A stretch of 64,000 nucleotides of DNA from Pyrenochaeta sp. MPI-SDFR-AT-0127 (lineage: Eukaryota > Ascomycota > Dothideomycetes > Pleosporales > Cucurbitariaceae), in the NCBI GenBank assembly GCA_020747015.1, contig JAGTJM010000014.1, positions 1 through 64,000 of the forward strand. Reading direction: 5' to 3'. The notes under the pieces were generated by a model, which saw only the letters and a program-made list of their open reading frames with translations, was not told the origin of the DNA and searched no databases. Both the position numbers and the translations under genes were made by a program. Shown piece by piece: positions 33,645 to 45,130 of the stretch. How positions within the stretch are numbered: the first letter of the stretch is position 1; every line of letters starts with the position of its first letter.

Positions 33645-36179
33645 ATTTCTGACGCTGTTTTCGGGGTTTGCAATAATGTGATAGTCCAGGATCGCGTGTA
33701 GAGTCGATGTCAAGGTTTGGGTATTGAGGCGACACCACTTTAAGTGAACAAATGGTGAGAATTGTGTGACTTGGAAGTGTAATTCAAACAAAGCGATACA
33801 GTTCTACATATTTATACTTCTTTTTTTTTGGCTCCAGGACTAACCCATGCTTCACAGGATGTGGGGAAGGAGACAGTGCAAGCTTAGGTGAGACTGAGCA
33901 GTAGGCGAATGAATGAACGTAACACGCTTAGTGCACATCACATCGTCAATTCGGGGACTTCAGTGGTCTCGGCAAGTACATTTCGGGGAAAGATGCACAA
34001 AGTCTTCCACCGAATTGAGTGGAGTCGGCTGGTGAAGCGGGCGTAGTACTACTTCATATGGTAAGCGTTCATTTCGACGCCGGTGCACAGGATGCGGATG
34101 ATGACTAGCATTATTGAGCAGGAATGAATAGGCCAACTATGACGCTACTATGACATAGAAAAGTCTCAGATTGAGAATGTAAAGGGGCTACAGGGTCAAT
34201 TGGCGTAGCATGCTTGTACTGTTACATGGTACTCTCGCAACCTGAACTCTTGGCCGTAGAACTAGTCGATATCACCCTTGTCTTTAGTTTTTAGTATAAA
34301 TTCCTTAGGTCTTACTTTGAAGTAACAATATCGATGCATTTATTATCAAAATTGGAGTAGGGTAGTGTTGGCGTATGGGCATGTCGTGCATCACCTCACA
34401 CTTCAGCATCAGCAACCCAGTCAGCTAAAATTCTCCATTACATGGGCACAGATACAGCTTGAGGCTGAGGGCCTTTTCTTTGGAAAGGCACCCTAAGGTT
34501 GACAACAGTCCATATTTATCTCAATATTGGCGAACAATTATTATGTGTCATCGGGGCCATCTTGCAAATCAATTTGTGCTAGCAAGGTATGTTCCTTTCT
34601 ATCCGGCAGCTGCTCGTATTAAGCGGAATGCCTTGTACAGCGCTGCTTCAAATTAGGGATATGATTGTCAACATTACATCTTGACCGCAGTGCATTGTGG
34701 TTTCACTACCCGTAGTATCAAGCCAGATAGCTGATGCACGCTACGACAGCCGTGCGATGGCTGCTAAGCAACCAATGATAGCACCTGTTTGCGCCTAAGT
34801 TAGCATCATAGCGCTCCAAATGAGTCTAGCACATTCTCTAGGAGAATACTTTCGCCCCTAACTCACATCGACGCGGATTCCAGCCGGTTTATGCGGCCGG
34901 GCCGGGGTCGTCTTAGGGTGCATTAGCTTTCGACGAAACTGGCGAGATAATAAAGTGGTACTGTCTTATCACGGCGATTCACAGCCTACCTCAATGTGTC
35001 AGTGCGGTCTTCTAAGCGACGAGATCAATTATTCGACCGACGAAGACTAGATGTAAGGAAACGTAGCTAGCTCCGTGTAACGGTCACGTTGAGCAGGAAC
35101 ATGATTCCACGAGGGATCCCTAGGTAGGAGTCGGGACTTGAATGATCGACACCGTCCCTTGCAATGCTTTTTGTGCAACCGTTGGGTACTTGGCCTTGGT
35201 CGCCTTACCGTATTGACCCCACTTCTTATGATCCTAGTAGGTGCCAGTTGCTGGGGTATCTAAATCCCGGAGCGCTCATCAAGTTGCCTTGTTGACAGCC
35301 TATACGCTGCCGATCTGCGTGTCGTCGGACTGATACTTAAATAGACAAACACAAGTGGCGTAAGTACGGGGGAGTCAACGTTCACGAGGCCACGGGCACT
35401 TCGATACTATTGTCTTGGCCGCTGTTTACAAGCAACAGGACCAAAACCCAAGTTGCTGCGACGCTGTTGCACCTATTTTCTTCGGAACAGCGTAACCGCG
35501 ATAATAAGTGCCCATGGGGAATCCCGAATACATATAAGCCACGATTGGAAACAATTTCAAGGGCAGATCGACAGTATAAGAAGCGACGAATGAAATTATG
35601 TCAAGCGTTGTATCTCTTATAGTGTTGGTGATTACATGCCCCAGCCTCCTATTGGAAGCTCATGGATTGGATTCAGCAACCGGACTGTTATCTTAGCAAG
35701 AAATGATAGCAGTTCTACAGCAATCTTAAGAAAGAATGTCATGATACTAAAATGCGCAAATAAGGTTTAGACTATCAATCTAAAAGTAGCAATTGTGATG
35801 TATTTGCTCTACCTAAGAACTGCTGGTACCTTTTGCAACAACATCTTGTAAGATTATCTCCTTGAAGAATTACAACGTTAGTATCAAGCTAAGCCGCGCA
35901 AGCTTACCTAAAGGGCCAAGGAAAAGGAGGTCTCGAAACTTTTGAAAACAAAGTAGGGTTGCATGTCGTAACTGTCAAGAGACTGCATTGAAATAAGCGA
36001 AGAGTAACGAGAGTGGTTATCAGGCTAGGAACAAAAGGTAACATGAAGCTTGTCACCCCACCGTCGAAGAGCTACCCCGCGAATGGTCCATTCCGCAGCG
36101 TTAGCCATCCGACGCTACGAACCCCTCACCCATCATCTATAAGGCTCGAGAGCAATTTCAAGTCGAATCTCATGTCAAG
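33645..36179. other. Gene-free stretch of 2.5 kb
   Basis: The longest gap in the window. Only two open frames above 60 codons lie in it (34459-34656 and 35410-35622), neither recognisable. I find no terminal repeats, transposase motif, tRNA or tandem array. CpA and TpG dinucleotides are still common, so it does not look heavily RIP-mutated. It contains the promoters of the effector-like gene and of the DHODH gene (TATAAG at 36138-36143, about 40 bp before the DHODH ATG). Confidence 0.6.
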
Positions 36180-37256
36180 ATGAGACCTCTTGCAATCAAT
36201 CCACCGCTTCTCAACTCTGCCAACCCGTGGTGTACAACGCTAGAACAGTTACAAGAGCTCTACAACAGTCCGCACACAGGTGCCGTCACAACGCGTACAT
36301 CTCTTCTCAATGGCTTTCCTCATGACTCAACACATCATCAATTCACCTTCTACAATCCAACCACCTTGTCCGCATCAGAGCCCAATGTCGACCGAGCAGG
36401 CGACCAGGAAACAACTGGAAGTCTAAACACCCTTGGCTACAGCCCCATACCCATAAAGGACTATCTCGGCTTCATAAAAACAATCAGCAACAGCTTAGGC
36501 GATCTGGCGGAAGGCAAACACCACAAGCCATTCATCATCTCCGTAACTGGTTCTGCTGCAGAAGTAGTAGAATGTTACCAGCTCATCACCGCCCATCAAC
36601 AACACGTCCGCATGGTCCTCGCCATGGAGGTAAACCTCTCCTGCCCCAACATCCCCGGCAAACCACCTCCAGCATACTCCTCAGCCGCCTTGCTGGAATA
36701 CCTATCTGCCCTGAAAGCCGAGATTGGAAAGCAGCTCGAACCGCTGGAAGCCTCACACCCACACACAGGGCACGTGCATGTACCCATTGGTATCAAAACA
36801 CCACCATACACATACCACGACCAATTCCAAGCCCTCATCGACGCACTATTGGGAAGCGCAAAGACAGATCCAACTCACCTGCCGTGTCCGATATCCTTCA
36901 TCACGGCGACAAACACGCTAGGCTCGTCTCTCCTCCTGGCTCCCCAGATGGAAAAATCGTCATCTGTGTTCCACCACACGCTCAACTCGGCGACGGGGAC
37001 AGGTATTGGCGGCTTAGCGGGCGCACCATTGCATCCCTTGGCGCTGGGGAATGTGTATACGCTCAAGGGAATGCTCTTCCAGCATAAGGAGCTCGAGCAA
37101 ATTCAAATCATCGGCGTAGGCGGCGTGGAAGACGTCGAGGGGTATAATCGTATGCGTGCTGTTGGAGCAGCGGCAGTGGGTGTTGGAACAGCGTTGGGAC
37201 GGAAAGGAGTTGCCGTGTTTGAAGAGATTGGGAGTGCGGTAGGGAAGCATTCGTAG
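36180..37256 (+). CDS. Dihydroorotate dehydrogenase, class 1A-like
   Basis: Flavoenzyme oxidising dihydroorotate to orotate in pyrimidine synthesis; class 1A enzymes are soluble and use fumarate. Single exon, 358 residues. Visible: MEVNLSCPNIPGKPP, the class 1A active-site loop with the catalytic Cys; GIKTPPY with the FMN-contacting Lys; ATNTLGSS; GGLAGAPLHPLAL; and the phosphate-binding end IIGVGGVEDVEGYNRM plus GAAAVGVGTAL. There is no mitochondrial presequence or membrane anchor, so it is not the class 2 quinone-linked enzyme that is the usual essential DHODH in filamentous ascomycetes. It may be an additional, accessory copy. Next to a gene-free region on the left. Downstream neighbour is convergent KCS1. 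Confidence 0.85.
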   Translation: MRPLAINPPLLNSANPWCTTLEQLQELYNSPHTGAVTTRTSLLNGFPHDSTHHQFTFYNPTTLSASEPNVDRAGDQETTGSLNTLGYSPIPIKDYLGFIKTISNSLGDLAEGKHHKPFIISVTGSAAEVVECYQLITAHQQHVRMVLAMEVNLSCPNIPGKPPPAYSSAALLEYLSALKAEIGKQLEPLEASHPHTGHVHVPIGIKTPPYTYHDQFQALIDALLGSAKTDPTHLPCPISFITATNTLGSSLLLAPQMEKSSSVFHHTLNSATGTGIGGLAGAPLHPLALGNVYTLKGMLFQHKELEQIQIIGVGGVEDVEGYNRMRAVGAAAVGVGTALGRKGVAVFEEIGSAVGKHS

Positions 37257-37619
37257 ATGACCTCGAACCTCCCCACCCAGAGCACCAGAGGTGGAGTACG
37301 GCAAAGAGAGGAAATATTGAGTCAGCAATGAACTAATATTGATAAAATCTTATTTCTAAGAGTTAAAGTAGCGCTATTCATGTTGATCTACGCAGAATAA
37401 TACAAATTACCGCCCCGCCCCATGCCCAGTCATAGCAAAAAACCTAAGAACTGGGAACGATGCCCGCCCATACTTTGAAAACACCGATACAGAAACTAAA
37501 AAACCAAACATCTTGCCCAACCGCGATACTTTGTCAATGCTGAAACACTTAAAACGCCATGCGCAACGACCGGAAACGCCAAAATTGTGTCAAGTGAGCC
37601 TTAAAACCAAGATCGATGT
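37257..37619. other. Convergent 3' flanks
   Basis: 363 bp between the DHODH stop and the KCS1 stop; AT-rich UTR-like sequence, nothing else. Confidence 0.6.
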
Positions 37620-40600
37620 TCAAAAACTAACGTACCCTGTATCCTCGTTTCCGGTATCGTCCATCCAGCCACCTCCTACTTCACCCAGACCATTCCCATG
37701 ATTATGATTTCTCATACCTTCGCCTTCGCCCCTTTCAACCCACTCTTCATTGATGTCTCGCCATATCCTTTGGAAATAGAGCCTCAGTGATCGCAAGCCT
37801 CGGAGATAGCCTCGGTCTATGTCATCCGGATTTTGAGGGGGGCACGGCAGATCATCCGGAAGGGGGTCCTCGGCTGTGACGCAATTGGCAAAATCCACAA
37901 TCTTGAGCTTGATTTCTGGAAAGGATTTGGTCGAAGGGGTGGAGGTCGGGGCTGGGCCAGGTGATGTAGGTCCGGATGGCGCAGTAGAACCGCTCTCGCT
38001 ACTTGGATTAGAGGTGGCATTTGGAACAGATGAGCCGTCCTTCTCTTTTGACTCTCCATCCCCTCGATCGTACAACATCAGCAAACTACTGGCATAAAAG
38101 CGATAACCAGGGAGTTGTCGAATCATGCGTTCGAGTTGGCTGATCTTCTCTAGGATAATGGGAATGTGCCGAGTCGCCGCTTTATGCCCAACTCCGTCGA
38201 AGAAGAAGCGCTTTAGCGCATCTTGAAACTCCTTCCCTGCTTTCAGGTCACGACCAAAGTACTTGTCTTCAAAGATGTAACTCTGCGTCTTGACGTTCCA
38301 GATCTGCATACCACAGACGCGCACGCCGAGCTCGCGACTGGTAGTCATTTGGCACTTACGGCGCTGAGAGCGCTGCTTCTTCTCGTTGGCTTCTACGCCG
38401 TACTGTCTTGTGCCCATCTTTAGATCCAACACGCAGGGTCTGGACATCCCCGCGGTAAGGTCCTCAAGAAGGAGGAAATGCTGGACACGCTCGTCTGGCT
38501 GCTGCTGAGCTTGCTCGGGGTTAGATGGTTCATTAACGACTGGTGGAGTTATCCTTTCACTCGTGAAAACTGGTGCTGGAAGCATAGTGCCTTCTGGCGG
38601 TTTCTCGGACTTGCTTTCACTTTCAAATCCATTGGGCCCCGCAGGTCCACCGCCTCTAAGGCTCTTGGAATGTGGTGGGACTCTGCGCTCTTCATCCATA
38701 GCAAACACCTCTTCCTCTGCATCACCACGATACCCCTTCTCTTCGTCTTCATAGTATTCCAGATTATGCCTGTGGCCGGTATCTATTCCTAATGGTCTCC
38801 TTGTAAGACCACTTCCAGAATGACGACGCCGGGGGAGATTGTTGGCATGAGGTTGTAGCGTATCTCCATGTCGCGTAGTTGACTCCTCAAGCGAGCTTGA
38901 ATAGTCCCCGCCACTCGACGCGTGACGACGAGCTTCAGCCTTTAGCACTTGTTTTCGCGTGCACTCTTCGGTAAGCGGTGGCAGTGAAGCAGACACATCT
39001 GCGCTATTTCGTCTTACAGTGGGTGCTGACCCGACCACGGATTGTGGTGATTCCACGCCCGTTCTACGAGGAATGCCATGATGGTGATGATGACGGTGTC
39101 GCTGGTGTATGGTTGGAGGTGCAAACACTTGGCGAAGGACCTCTTCTTGCAATTTTCTGTTGATGGTTGTTACTCCCCAACTACTATGATGCTGCATCGA
39201 AGGTCGTGCGGGACTTGTTGATGTGTATTCAAAATCACTCTGGTTACGCCGGTGATACTGCGACGAGAACGAGGATTTTCTCATCCACGGGTCTGGAGTA
39301 GCTGATCGCGGTGGCATTCGAAATAAGTTGTCAGGTATTATGTGCCGGTTATTCTCAAAGATCACTTGAGGGACAGGCATGACTTGCTGCGAATGGCTGA
39401 CTACGCGTGGCTGATCTTCGCCTCGAGCGCTGTCGTTATTAGAAGCAGCAGACTCTTGTCTAGATGCAGTATTTGATTGTGACGCGGAAGCAGCAGAAGT
39501 ATTGTCCGCTTTCGCTTTGTCCTTTTGCGTCTTCTTTTTCTTGGGCGCTTTTCGATAGGTGACATTGAGAACACCAATGTATCTGATATGCCAGCAATGC
39601 GTTAGTGAGGTAATTCAAGTGCAGACATGAAGCAGGCGGTGGTATCTTTGCCGAAGTCTCAGCTTCAAAACAATTGCAAAGTAACAAATAAGCCTTACCT
39701 TGGTAGAAATGTCAAGAGCTCTGGATGTTGTCTCTCAACGGTCTCATAAAATTCATTTTCGCGGTTGTTAAGTTGCTTGCACACTGCCCTTCTCGAAAAG
39801 CGGTAGACCGTGGAGTGGCCGCCCACTTGATGGTCGTACGGTTTCAACTCAACAGCGCCAAGTGGCGCTGGTGGTTGGATCGATGTTGTGTGTGTAGATT
39901 TGGGTCCTTGCTTGTGTGTAGTTGCAGTGGGCGTAGAGCCTAAGTCGTCAGTGGCGCTAGATTCATAACCAAGAAGCGAATGCGTAGACTCGGCGAGCGA
40001 CTCAGTCTCAGACTCAGCTGAGAGCGTGTCGACACTCGACGATATCAATGGCTGATCGTCTTCTTTCTGCACAGAAGCTGTCGTGTGGACGTCACCATGC
40101 AGGCATTGATTTGTATCTTGGGACTGTAGAGAAATTTCTACTTCTTGTGGAGACTGAACAACCTCTTCCGCAGCCCAGCCTTTAGGTCCCTTTCCAGCAT
40201 GAATTGTTGCTCTTTTCCGAATGACATTTACCTCTGCCTCCTGATCCTGCAGAGCTGTCAAATCCTGCTCGGATGCCTTGGGCCGTCTGTGGGGAAAGTA
40301 GAGGGCTGATGAAATCTGCTCCCTCTCCGAGTCTTCTTCATCGGATGCTGGCGAACGTTCTGCACTGTCGTCACCCTTGGCTTGAAAGTAGTCGGACGCT
40401 TCCTCATGCTGCTTGCCAGCGCCATTTGCAGCAACATGCGCATTGAGCTTCTCGACCGCCGAGGTCGGAAGACTCCTTGAGAAGGACGATCCTGGCTTCG
40501 CGCCCGGAGTTAGATTGCCAAACCCCCTGATTTCTTCGAGAAGTCGCCACGGTAGCTGGGTTTTGCCAAGTTTCCGTTCATGCAAAGGAACACTTGCGTC

Positions 40601-41665
40601 CATGTCCGACATAGCGGCAGGGCCAAGTTCGTTCCGTAGTGTCGGAAGCTTATCAAAGTAAGATTCCATTGGATCAGCCTGCGGTGACTGCACAGCAGAC
40701 GAATTGCGCGATGATCGTTGCAATTGGCCTGTGAGAGTATTATTGTCGCTGGCGCCAGGCCTCAAAGGGCGATCCTCTGAGAGAGCAGGGAGCAATTTTT
40801 CAGTCGGTCGGCGATCCTTGGTTCTATTCTCACGCTTCTTTTGTTCCTCAGCTACATCGGCGTCCTTGAAGACACGCAAGTAGTGGCTTGCTTTCCTGCT
40901 ACGTGCCGATGTAGGTTGCTCAGTTTTGGCCAGTGTTGCTTCAATCTTTTTTTCCATGGCAATGTCCAATACAGGAGCCTCTTGGATATTGTTGCCCTTG
41001 AAAGGCACGGGTTTTCCTTCTCGCCATTCTCTGTTCCTGCGCCGCTCATCACTGTCCTGCAGAACCTCTTCTAATGTAGACTGCAAGTCATGGATATGTG
41101 GTGTAGTAGGTCGCTGTACGGGAGAGTCCACCGGACTCATATATGGCGGGGGGCTGTGACGGATCTCTGCGAGGTCCATGCCGACCGCAATGGGTGTCTG
41201 TGAATTGAAATGGGTTGTCAAGACGGCGTGATGGGCATTCAGCGCTATTGGGGGAAAGGTAGACTGCTTCCTGCGTATGACAGGCGCAGTCATCAGTCTC
41301 CTCTGAGGAGGCGCTGGCACAGCCACATCTGATAGTCTATGTTCAGGAGCATCGTCGGCCGTGGCTATCGTGTGTGCGCTGGCCCGTGGGGAAGAGGCAG
41401 GGCTGTCAGAGGCAAGGTAGGTGGTTGCGAAGATGCTGTCGCGCTCAGACAGCTGGGGACGGTCGACGGACGACTTCCAGAGATGGTTCTCCGGGGCAAT
41501 CGGAGCCGTCTTGGAGCGGCCAGCCTGCGAAAGGCTCTTGGGTGTCACCGCGTCCTGTTGGGGAGACGGGGGCGTGGAAGGTTCATGGCCGGGGTGTTGC
41601 GGCGCATTTGACCTCACCGATGTGGGGGGTGAGGTAGTTCCTTGGGCGTCCGGCTGCGATGACAT
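37620..41665 (-). CDS. KCS1: Inositol hexakisphosphate kinase (KCS1 type)
   Basis: Makes 5-diphosphoinositol pentakisphosphate (IP7) from IP6, a phosphate-status signal. Exon 1 41665-39699, intron 39698-39583 (GTAAGG...CTAAC...TCAG, 116 bp), exon 2 39582-37620; 1309 residues. The long N-terminus (1-620) is disordered. The kinase domain begins about 610 (VGGHSTVYRFSRRAVCKQLNNRENEFY) and continues across the splice (LTFLPRYIGVLNVTYRK). A disordered Ser/His-rich insert follows (about 680-1000). The catalytic signature P-x3-D-x-K-x-G is PCVLDLKMG at about 1036, followed by GMQIWN and FFFDG; the SSLLMLYD strand and the KIVDFANC (IDF/DFA) metal-binding segment are present. The frame ends DTGYVSF. 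Fungal Kcs1 proteins share this large insert. Promoter region upstream is 1.2 kb. Confidence 0.93.
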
Positions 41666-42865
41666 GGGCTCGACATTGGTCAGGCCGTCTCTAAGGCGCT
41701 CTCGAGGGTGCGTGGCGGACTCTTTGGCAGATATTGCCGGGCGGGCACTGGCAGCGTTGGCCAGGGTGCGGTCGTTGGGCGCGGCGGGAGCACAGCGGAA
41801 CAGCCAGCAGGGGCGGGACTAGCGAGAGACGGAGACGGCACTGGCGGATAGGGAGAGGTGCAGAGTGCTGGATCCAGGGGGGGAGGGCCAACGAGTGAGG
41901 ATCTCTGGTGGGCCACGTTCCGACGTTGTGTGGACAGGCGTTGCAAGACCAAGGTGGCGCAAAGATATTGCAAGCGAGGGACCCAATGACGTCTGCTTCC
42001 TGCGGCAGACAAGGCGCGATCCCAACGTAGCTTGCTAGCAGCGATAGCGGTGGCCGGGCCTGGCGCGCGAAACCGTCGTCTGAATGCACGGGGGAGGTGA
42101 ATTGGACGCGGCCATGGGCCCTGGCCTCGATTTGGTCGCAGTGGCACGCTCTCCTGGCAGTCACGCTGGCAGTCCATTCAAGAGTCATGGGTACCTTTCT
42201 TCGCTCCTCGAGGCTGCAAACCAAAGACGGTCCGTGCGCGCCTCTCCCAGCTCCAAAGGTCTGGGCAGCAACGGCAAACACTTCCGGCTCACGACACACA
42301 TGCTCCCAGTGCTCCCAATCCTGGGCCATTCAGGTGTTCAAGCTTCATTTCATCCGTTACGAACGCGTAATCTCCCTTGCGCCAACTTTGTCATAGCACA
42401 CTACGGTACAAGCTAGACATGCTCCCGCCATCCGCGCCTCTCTACGTCGTGCATAAGGCCGTATTGAAACCCAGTTCTGCAACCAGCCCTTTTCCTCCCA
42501 GTTATCCCTCTCCCCTCCGCTGTTCATTGTCGGTGTATTACACAACTCCCCGGCCCTGCACCTGCGTGCAGCACATATGCAAGGTCTTGGGCTTGCAACG
42601 TCTTATCGGCCAATCAACACAGAACGTGGACTCTCACCGCTGCGCGCCGTGGTCTTTCGTTTCGTGCCGCACATATCTGTTACTCGCTGATACTGGAATG
42701 CTCTGATATGCTCTGAAAAAATAGTGCCAAGTACCCAATGCGCTTCCTCAACATGAAAGCCATGTTACCGCCGACGAGGCTGTGTTGAGTCTGCGCGACG
42801 GCTGCAGGTAAACACAATCTCCTGCCCCTGGAAATTTTGGTCAATCTTTTTGTGCGATACTTTTT
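41666..42865. other. KCS1 5' region, 1.2 kb
   Basis: Long upstream stretch between KCS1 and the next minus-strand gene. The open frames on the minus strand (42329-41691) are leader or compositional frames with no family resemblance. Nothing else seen. Confidence 0.55.
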
Positions 42866-45130
42866 TCATGTGTGGTTTAGTTCGCCAAGGAACCGATCTG
42901 TAAAGTGCAAACCACCGCTGGGACCAAAGTCGTCAGGTGATGGATGGAAATCCAAGTGGGGTAATTCATCATCATCGATTGATCGCATTGACCTATCATC
43001 CAAGGAGCCCTGCGAGGCTTGAGATGCTTTCTCGGTGACCAAGCTCCAGAGCGGCGTGGTCATGGTGTTCTTAGCTTTCAGAGGAATCCGGTTGGAGCAT
43101 GTGGTAGGGCTCTTCGCAGCTGTGCCGTTAGCCCTTGCCTCTTCATCGTTGTTTAGCAGCATAGGAAACCTCAAGCTACATTGATAAGATACTTCGGGCT
43201 TCTTTTTGACTGTACTGAATGCAAAAGGAGACGCTGCCCCGAAAAGATCCTGGGTACTGATCGGCGGCCCTCGAAGCACACTGTTGTTTGGAAAAGACCG
43301 GTTCAGCTGAGCACCAAATACAGAGAGAGGGGTGATCGCTGGGCTAGGCTCGGGCAGTATTGACCGTGGAGTATCGTACTGAGGTTGTGACCAGGGTCTG
43401 CCCATTTCGGAACTCACAGTAGGAGAGCTACTCTCCTGAAATTCGATTTGGGCGAGTAACATGGCAGCTTGTGTAGAATATGCCGAGTCTGGGCTGGGGC
43501 GGCTCAATCTTGGTTCAAGCTCCTCTTCTTGCACATCATTTACGGTTGATTGAGCTCTTGTCGCTGAAGAATGGACAGATACCCTTTGGTCTCCTGTAAC
43601 AAGTAATTCTTTCCCAGTTGAATCGGCCTCTTGAACAGTAATCACGCACGGCGAGGTTTGCTTTCCTGAGGAAATGGCATTCTGCGTGTGAGCAGATGGG
43701 GACTTGGAATCGACAGCCCGTGGCTTAGGTCTCTCAGCGTTTGCGCAGGCCCGCTTTGCTTCCCCAATCCTCCTATAGACGAATCCTGTAGAAGAAGCTG
43801 GTGCTGGGGAGGCGATGAGGTTATGCTTCGGCGCTTTCTGCGAGGCTGTCTGTTGTGGACCGTGCTGTGTTATGGTCTTCGAAGGAGTGGGCATAAGATC
43901 GACGAGCCTTTCGGCTAGCTTCTGCACATCCTTCTTGGAAAGTTGGCCCTGGCTACCTGTCAACGAAGAGACCTGCCGATTGGGTTGTGCTAGTCTCACA
44001 GTCGATTCAATAGGCTTCACCACAATCGAGTCAGCGGTATTTGACAATGTGTTTACTGTGATGGACTGATCTTGGCACATTGGCCGTTGGGCATATGAAT
44101 TCTTTGCAGTGTCGCATGTACGCGATGGTATCTCATGAGAGTTCTCAAGGACAGAGCCCACTTTTGGTGTATTGGCGTGAGGCGACGTGAGTCGAGTGCT
44201 TGGCGGTTGGGCTGTATCATCCACTCTCGACGAAGGGCTTAGCTGCACCTGTGCATCAGCATTGGTGCCGTAAGGGATAGCCGTCAACCCTTTCTTAGAC
44301 GACGAGACGATCACAGGCGCTGAGGTGCTAGACCTACAGTCCTCTAGGAGCCCTGCATTGGGAGTATGGAATCGAGTTTGCAGAGGAGCCTTTGGAAGAG
44401 CTAGGTGGAGATCACGCTTTACTCTAGCCTGGGCGGTACCCTTGCATGAGCGTGAGCGTGTGGGTGATGCATCAATATTATCAATTGTAGATGGACTTAT
44501 TTCAAATCGTCTCTCAGATTCTGGGCGCCGCAGCCAGGATGGGTTCGCCAGGGGAGATGGCTCCTGGTTACACTTCTCAGCGTTCGCGCTGAAGAACTCG
44601 GTCGTGCCTGATGTGCCATGCTCATCTGGTGACGGAGCCGTTGCCAGCGGCACTTCCACCTTCTTAAGGCTCTCATCGTGCCTCTGGTCCTCCAAAACAT
44701 CACCAGCTGCCCGCGATGCCTCTGGCGACGAATGTTGTAGAGCCTTCTGGTCCGCCACTGCTGCCTTTCTCTTCCTATTCCTCCCCTCTGCAATGCAGGC
44801 ACCTTGAGCCGTAGTACTTGTGCCAACTGCGCTTCTCTGAGCAGCTGTACCACTCTGCTTGCCCTTGATCTTCCGAGCCTTTCGGGGTTTCTTGGCCCAG
44901 GGATTCTTCCAGCCTTGGTTGAAAGGGCCTCGCAAGCCCGCTGACAGTATCATGGGTGGCTTGCCTCGTAGGTATTGAAATGCGATCGCCTCGACTCTCC
45001 TTCGCTTGGCTTCCTGGCTCCCTGGATCATGGTACTCTGTCCGTAGAGGCTCAACGACATCTTCGGGGCTGGTGTGGAAGTCATCAAAGTCAAGTCCCCG
45101 CTTCAAGTGAGGATGCAGGGTTGGAGGCAT
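42866..45130 (-). CDS. Large disordered hypothetical protein with conserved NPW motif
   Basis: Not recognised. Single exon; start chosen at 45130 (MPPTLHPHLKRGLDFDDF), 754 residues; the frame is open up to 45358, but the extra 76 residues look like 5' leader. About 40-100 is basic with KRRR and the most conserved-looking block of the protein, GLRGPFNQGWKNPWAKKPRKARK. Residues 100-600 are Ser/Thr/Pro-rich and disordered. Near the C-terminus (about 640-754) is a second ordered patch: STQDLFGAASPFAFSTVKKK, an LWSLVTEKAS helix, and the acidic tail DDDELPHLDFHPSPDDFGPSG. Pattern: nuclear protein with short linear motifs at both ends. Divergent from the SIN scaffold gene. Confidence 0.7.
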   Translation of the reverse strand: MPPTLHPHLKRGLDFDDFHTSPEDVVEPLRTEYHDPGSQEAKRRRVEAIAFQYLRGKPPMILSAGLRGPFNQGWKNPWAKKPRKARKIKGKQSGTAAQRSAVGTSTTAQGACIAEGRNRKRKAAVADQKALQHSSPEASRAAGDVLEDQRHDESLKKVEVPLATAPSPDEHGTSGTTEFFSANAEKCNQEPSPLANPSWLRRPESERRFEISPSTIDNIDASPTRSRSCKGTAQARVKRDLHLALPKAPLQTRFHTPNAGLLEDCRSSTSAPVIVSSSKKGLTAIPYGTNADAQVQLSPSSRVDDTAQPPSTRLTSPHANTPKVGSVLENSHEIPSRTCDTAKNSYAQRPMCQDQSITVNTLSNTADSIVVKPIESTVRLAQPNRQVSSLTGSQGQLSKKDVQKLAERLVDLMPTPSKTITQHGPQQTASQKAPKHNLIASPAPASSTGFVYRRIGEAKRACANAERPKPRAVDSKSPSAHTQNAISSGKQTSPCVITVQEADSTGKELLVTGDQRVSVHSSATRAQSTVNDVQEEELEPRLSRPSPDSAYSTQAAMLLAQIEFQESSSPTVSSEMGRPWSQPQYDTPRSILPEPSPAITPLSVFGAQLNRSFPNNSVLRGPPISTQDLFGAASPFAFSTVKKKPEVSYQCSLRFPMLLNNDEEARANGTAAKSPTTCSNRIPLKAKNTMTTPLWSLVTEKASQASQGSLDDRSMRSIDDDELPHLDFHPSPDDFGPSGGLHFTDRFLGELNHT

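Noticed and set aside
33645..36179. RIP-inactivated transposon
   Set aside because: CpA and TpG are still frequent and no terminal repeats or transposase remnants were found; a computed RIP index could still overturn this.
24869..36179. Secondary-metabolite gene cluster
   Set aside because: No polyketide synthase, peptide synthetase, terpene cyclase, P450 or tailoring enzyme; the single Zn2Cys6 gene is degenerate.
41691..42329. 212-codon minus-strand frame upstream of KCS1
   Set aside because: Low-complexity leader; Cys/Pro/Trp composition of random GC-rich DNA; no domain.
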